Source of the DNA: an uncultured Lachnospiraceae bacterium
GTDB lineage: Bacteria > Bacillota_A > Clostridia > Lachnospirales > Lachnospiraceae
Length of the DNA: 6,484 bases
Assembly: GCA_947178085.1 (NCBI GenBank)
Contig: CAMWWS010000157.1
Coordinates: 1-6,484 of the forward strand
Direction: 5' to 3'
In this document: positions 6,208 to 6,484 of the stretch, piece by piece
How the letters are laid out: each line of letters opens with the position of its first letter
Numbering within the stretch: the first letter of the stretch is position 1
Notes under the pieces: model-generated
Database searches by the model: none
What the model saw: only the letters and a program-made list of their open reading frames with translations
Told to the model about the DNA's origin: nothing
Position numbers and translations under genes: made by a program

Positions 6208-6484
6208 TCAGAAAAAAGCTTTTATATACGCCAGTGTTTTTTCTAATAAGTCTGCTGGCATCTTTTCCACAAACTGAATATTCCTGCTTACTACATCCAA
6301 ACACTTCATATGCTCTGTCAAAATCACACCCGTTGTTTTCGTCCGTTCATCTAAAGGAATATGCAGCGGGAATTTATTACTTGTATTAGTGATAGGACAC
6401 ACCACTGCAAATTTTGTCCTTATAAAAAACTGTTCATTACTTATAATTACTCCCGGTCTTCTTCCCGACTGTTCGTGTCCTGAT
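6208..6484 (-). CDS. MazF/PemK-family endoribonuclease toxin (partial, N-terminus beyond the right edge)
   Basis: The frame is open from the window edge to a TGA at 6210-6208 and yields 91 residues. It begins SGHEQSGRRPGVIISN, the conserved opening of MazF-type toxins (the HEQxGRRPxVVIS strand with the catalytic arginine region), continues with FAVVCPITNTSNKFPLHIPL, the second core strand and its catalytic Thr/Ser-containing loop, and ends with GVILTEHMKCLDVVSRNI and a C-terminal helix, matching the family's xLxDQIxxxDxxxR segment. Family members are usually about 110-120 residues, so only some 15-25 N-terminal residues should be missing. The protein is a sequence-specific mRNA interferase normally neutralised by a co-transcribed antitoxin just upstream, which would lie outside this window. 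The visible part is not frameshifted and its key motifs are intact. It is followed 44 nt later by the HAD protein. Confidence 0.9.
   Translation of the reverse strand, partial: SGHEQSGRRPGVIISNEQFFIRTKFAVVCPITNTSNKFPLHIPLDERTKTTGVILTEHMKCLDVVSRNIQFVEKMPADLLEKTLAYIKAFF

Noticed and set aside
6208..6260. TATATA-like -10 box near the 3' end of mazF as a promoter for the HAD gene
   Set aside because: No acceptable -35 hexamer lies at the right distance; an AT-rich match alone is not enough.

Overview
The window looks like a chromosomal segment of a low-to-moderate GC Clostridia bacterium, most probably a Lachnospiraceae-type gut anaerobe. This rests on a pyruvate,phosphate dikinase whose active-site residues fall one position off the Clostridium symbiosum numbering, on AAGGAG-type ribosome binding sites, and on a two-domain COG5610-like HAD protein of a kind I associate with that group. 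The assignment is from memory and was not checked by a search. All recognisable genes lie on the minus strand, so the functional reading order runs from high to low coordinates.

Reading in that order: (1) 6484-6208 is the 3' part of a MazF/PemK-family endoribonuclease toxin, cut by the window edge; its antitoxin, if present, would lie outside. (2) 6163-4061 is a large protein with an N-terminal hydrophobic segment, a HAD-like hydrolase domain and a second COG5610-like domain, joined by a linker that contains a three-copy 21-bp tandem repeat. The open frame runs up to an ATG at 6304, but that would overlap mazF by about 97 nt; a GTG at 6163 with a good ribosome binding site is the better start. 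(3) 4060-3731 is a 330-nt gene-free gap almost filled by a roughly 232-bp inverted-repeat element. It has a perfect 22-bp outer stem, a second imperfect stem of about 27 bp, and a core of two hairpins with a possible pseudoknot. This is the most unusual object in the window. (4) 3730-2873 is a membrane-anchored glycerophosphodiester phosphodiesterase. (5) 2872-2783 holds a convincing sigma-70-type promoter and ribosome binding site for (6) ppdK at 2782-161. (7) 161-65 holds two hairpins; the distal one resembles a terminator. (8) From 44 to the left edge a new reading frame begins whose first 14 residues resemble the start of a family 4 glycosyltransferase.

The genes do not form one obvious pathway. 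ppdK is a central-carbon gene (PEP/pyruvate interconversion using PPi) with its own promoter. The GDPD, the HAD protein and the putative glycosyltransferase could relate to lipid, envelope or surface-glycan metabolism, but that is inference. The mazF fragment and the palindromic element give the right half an accessory character.
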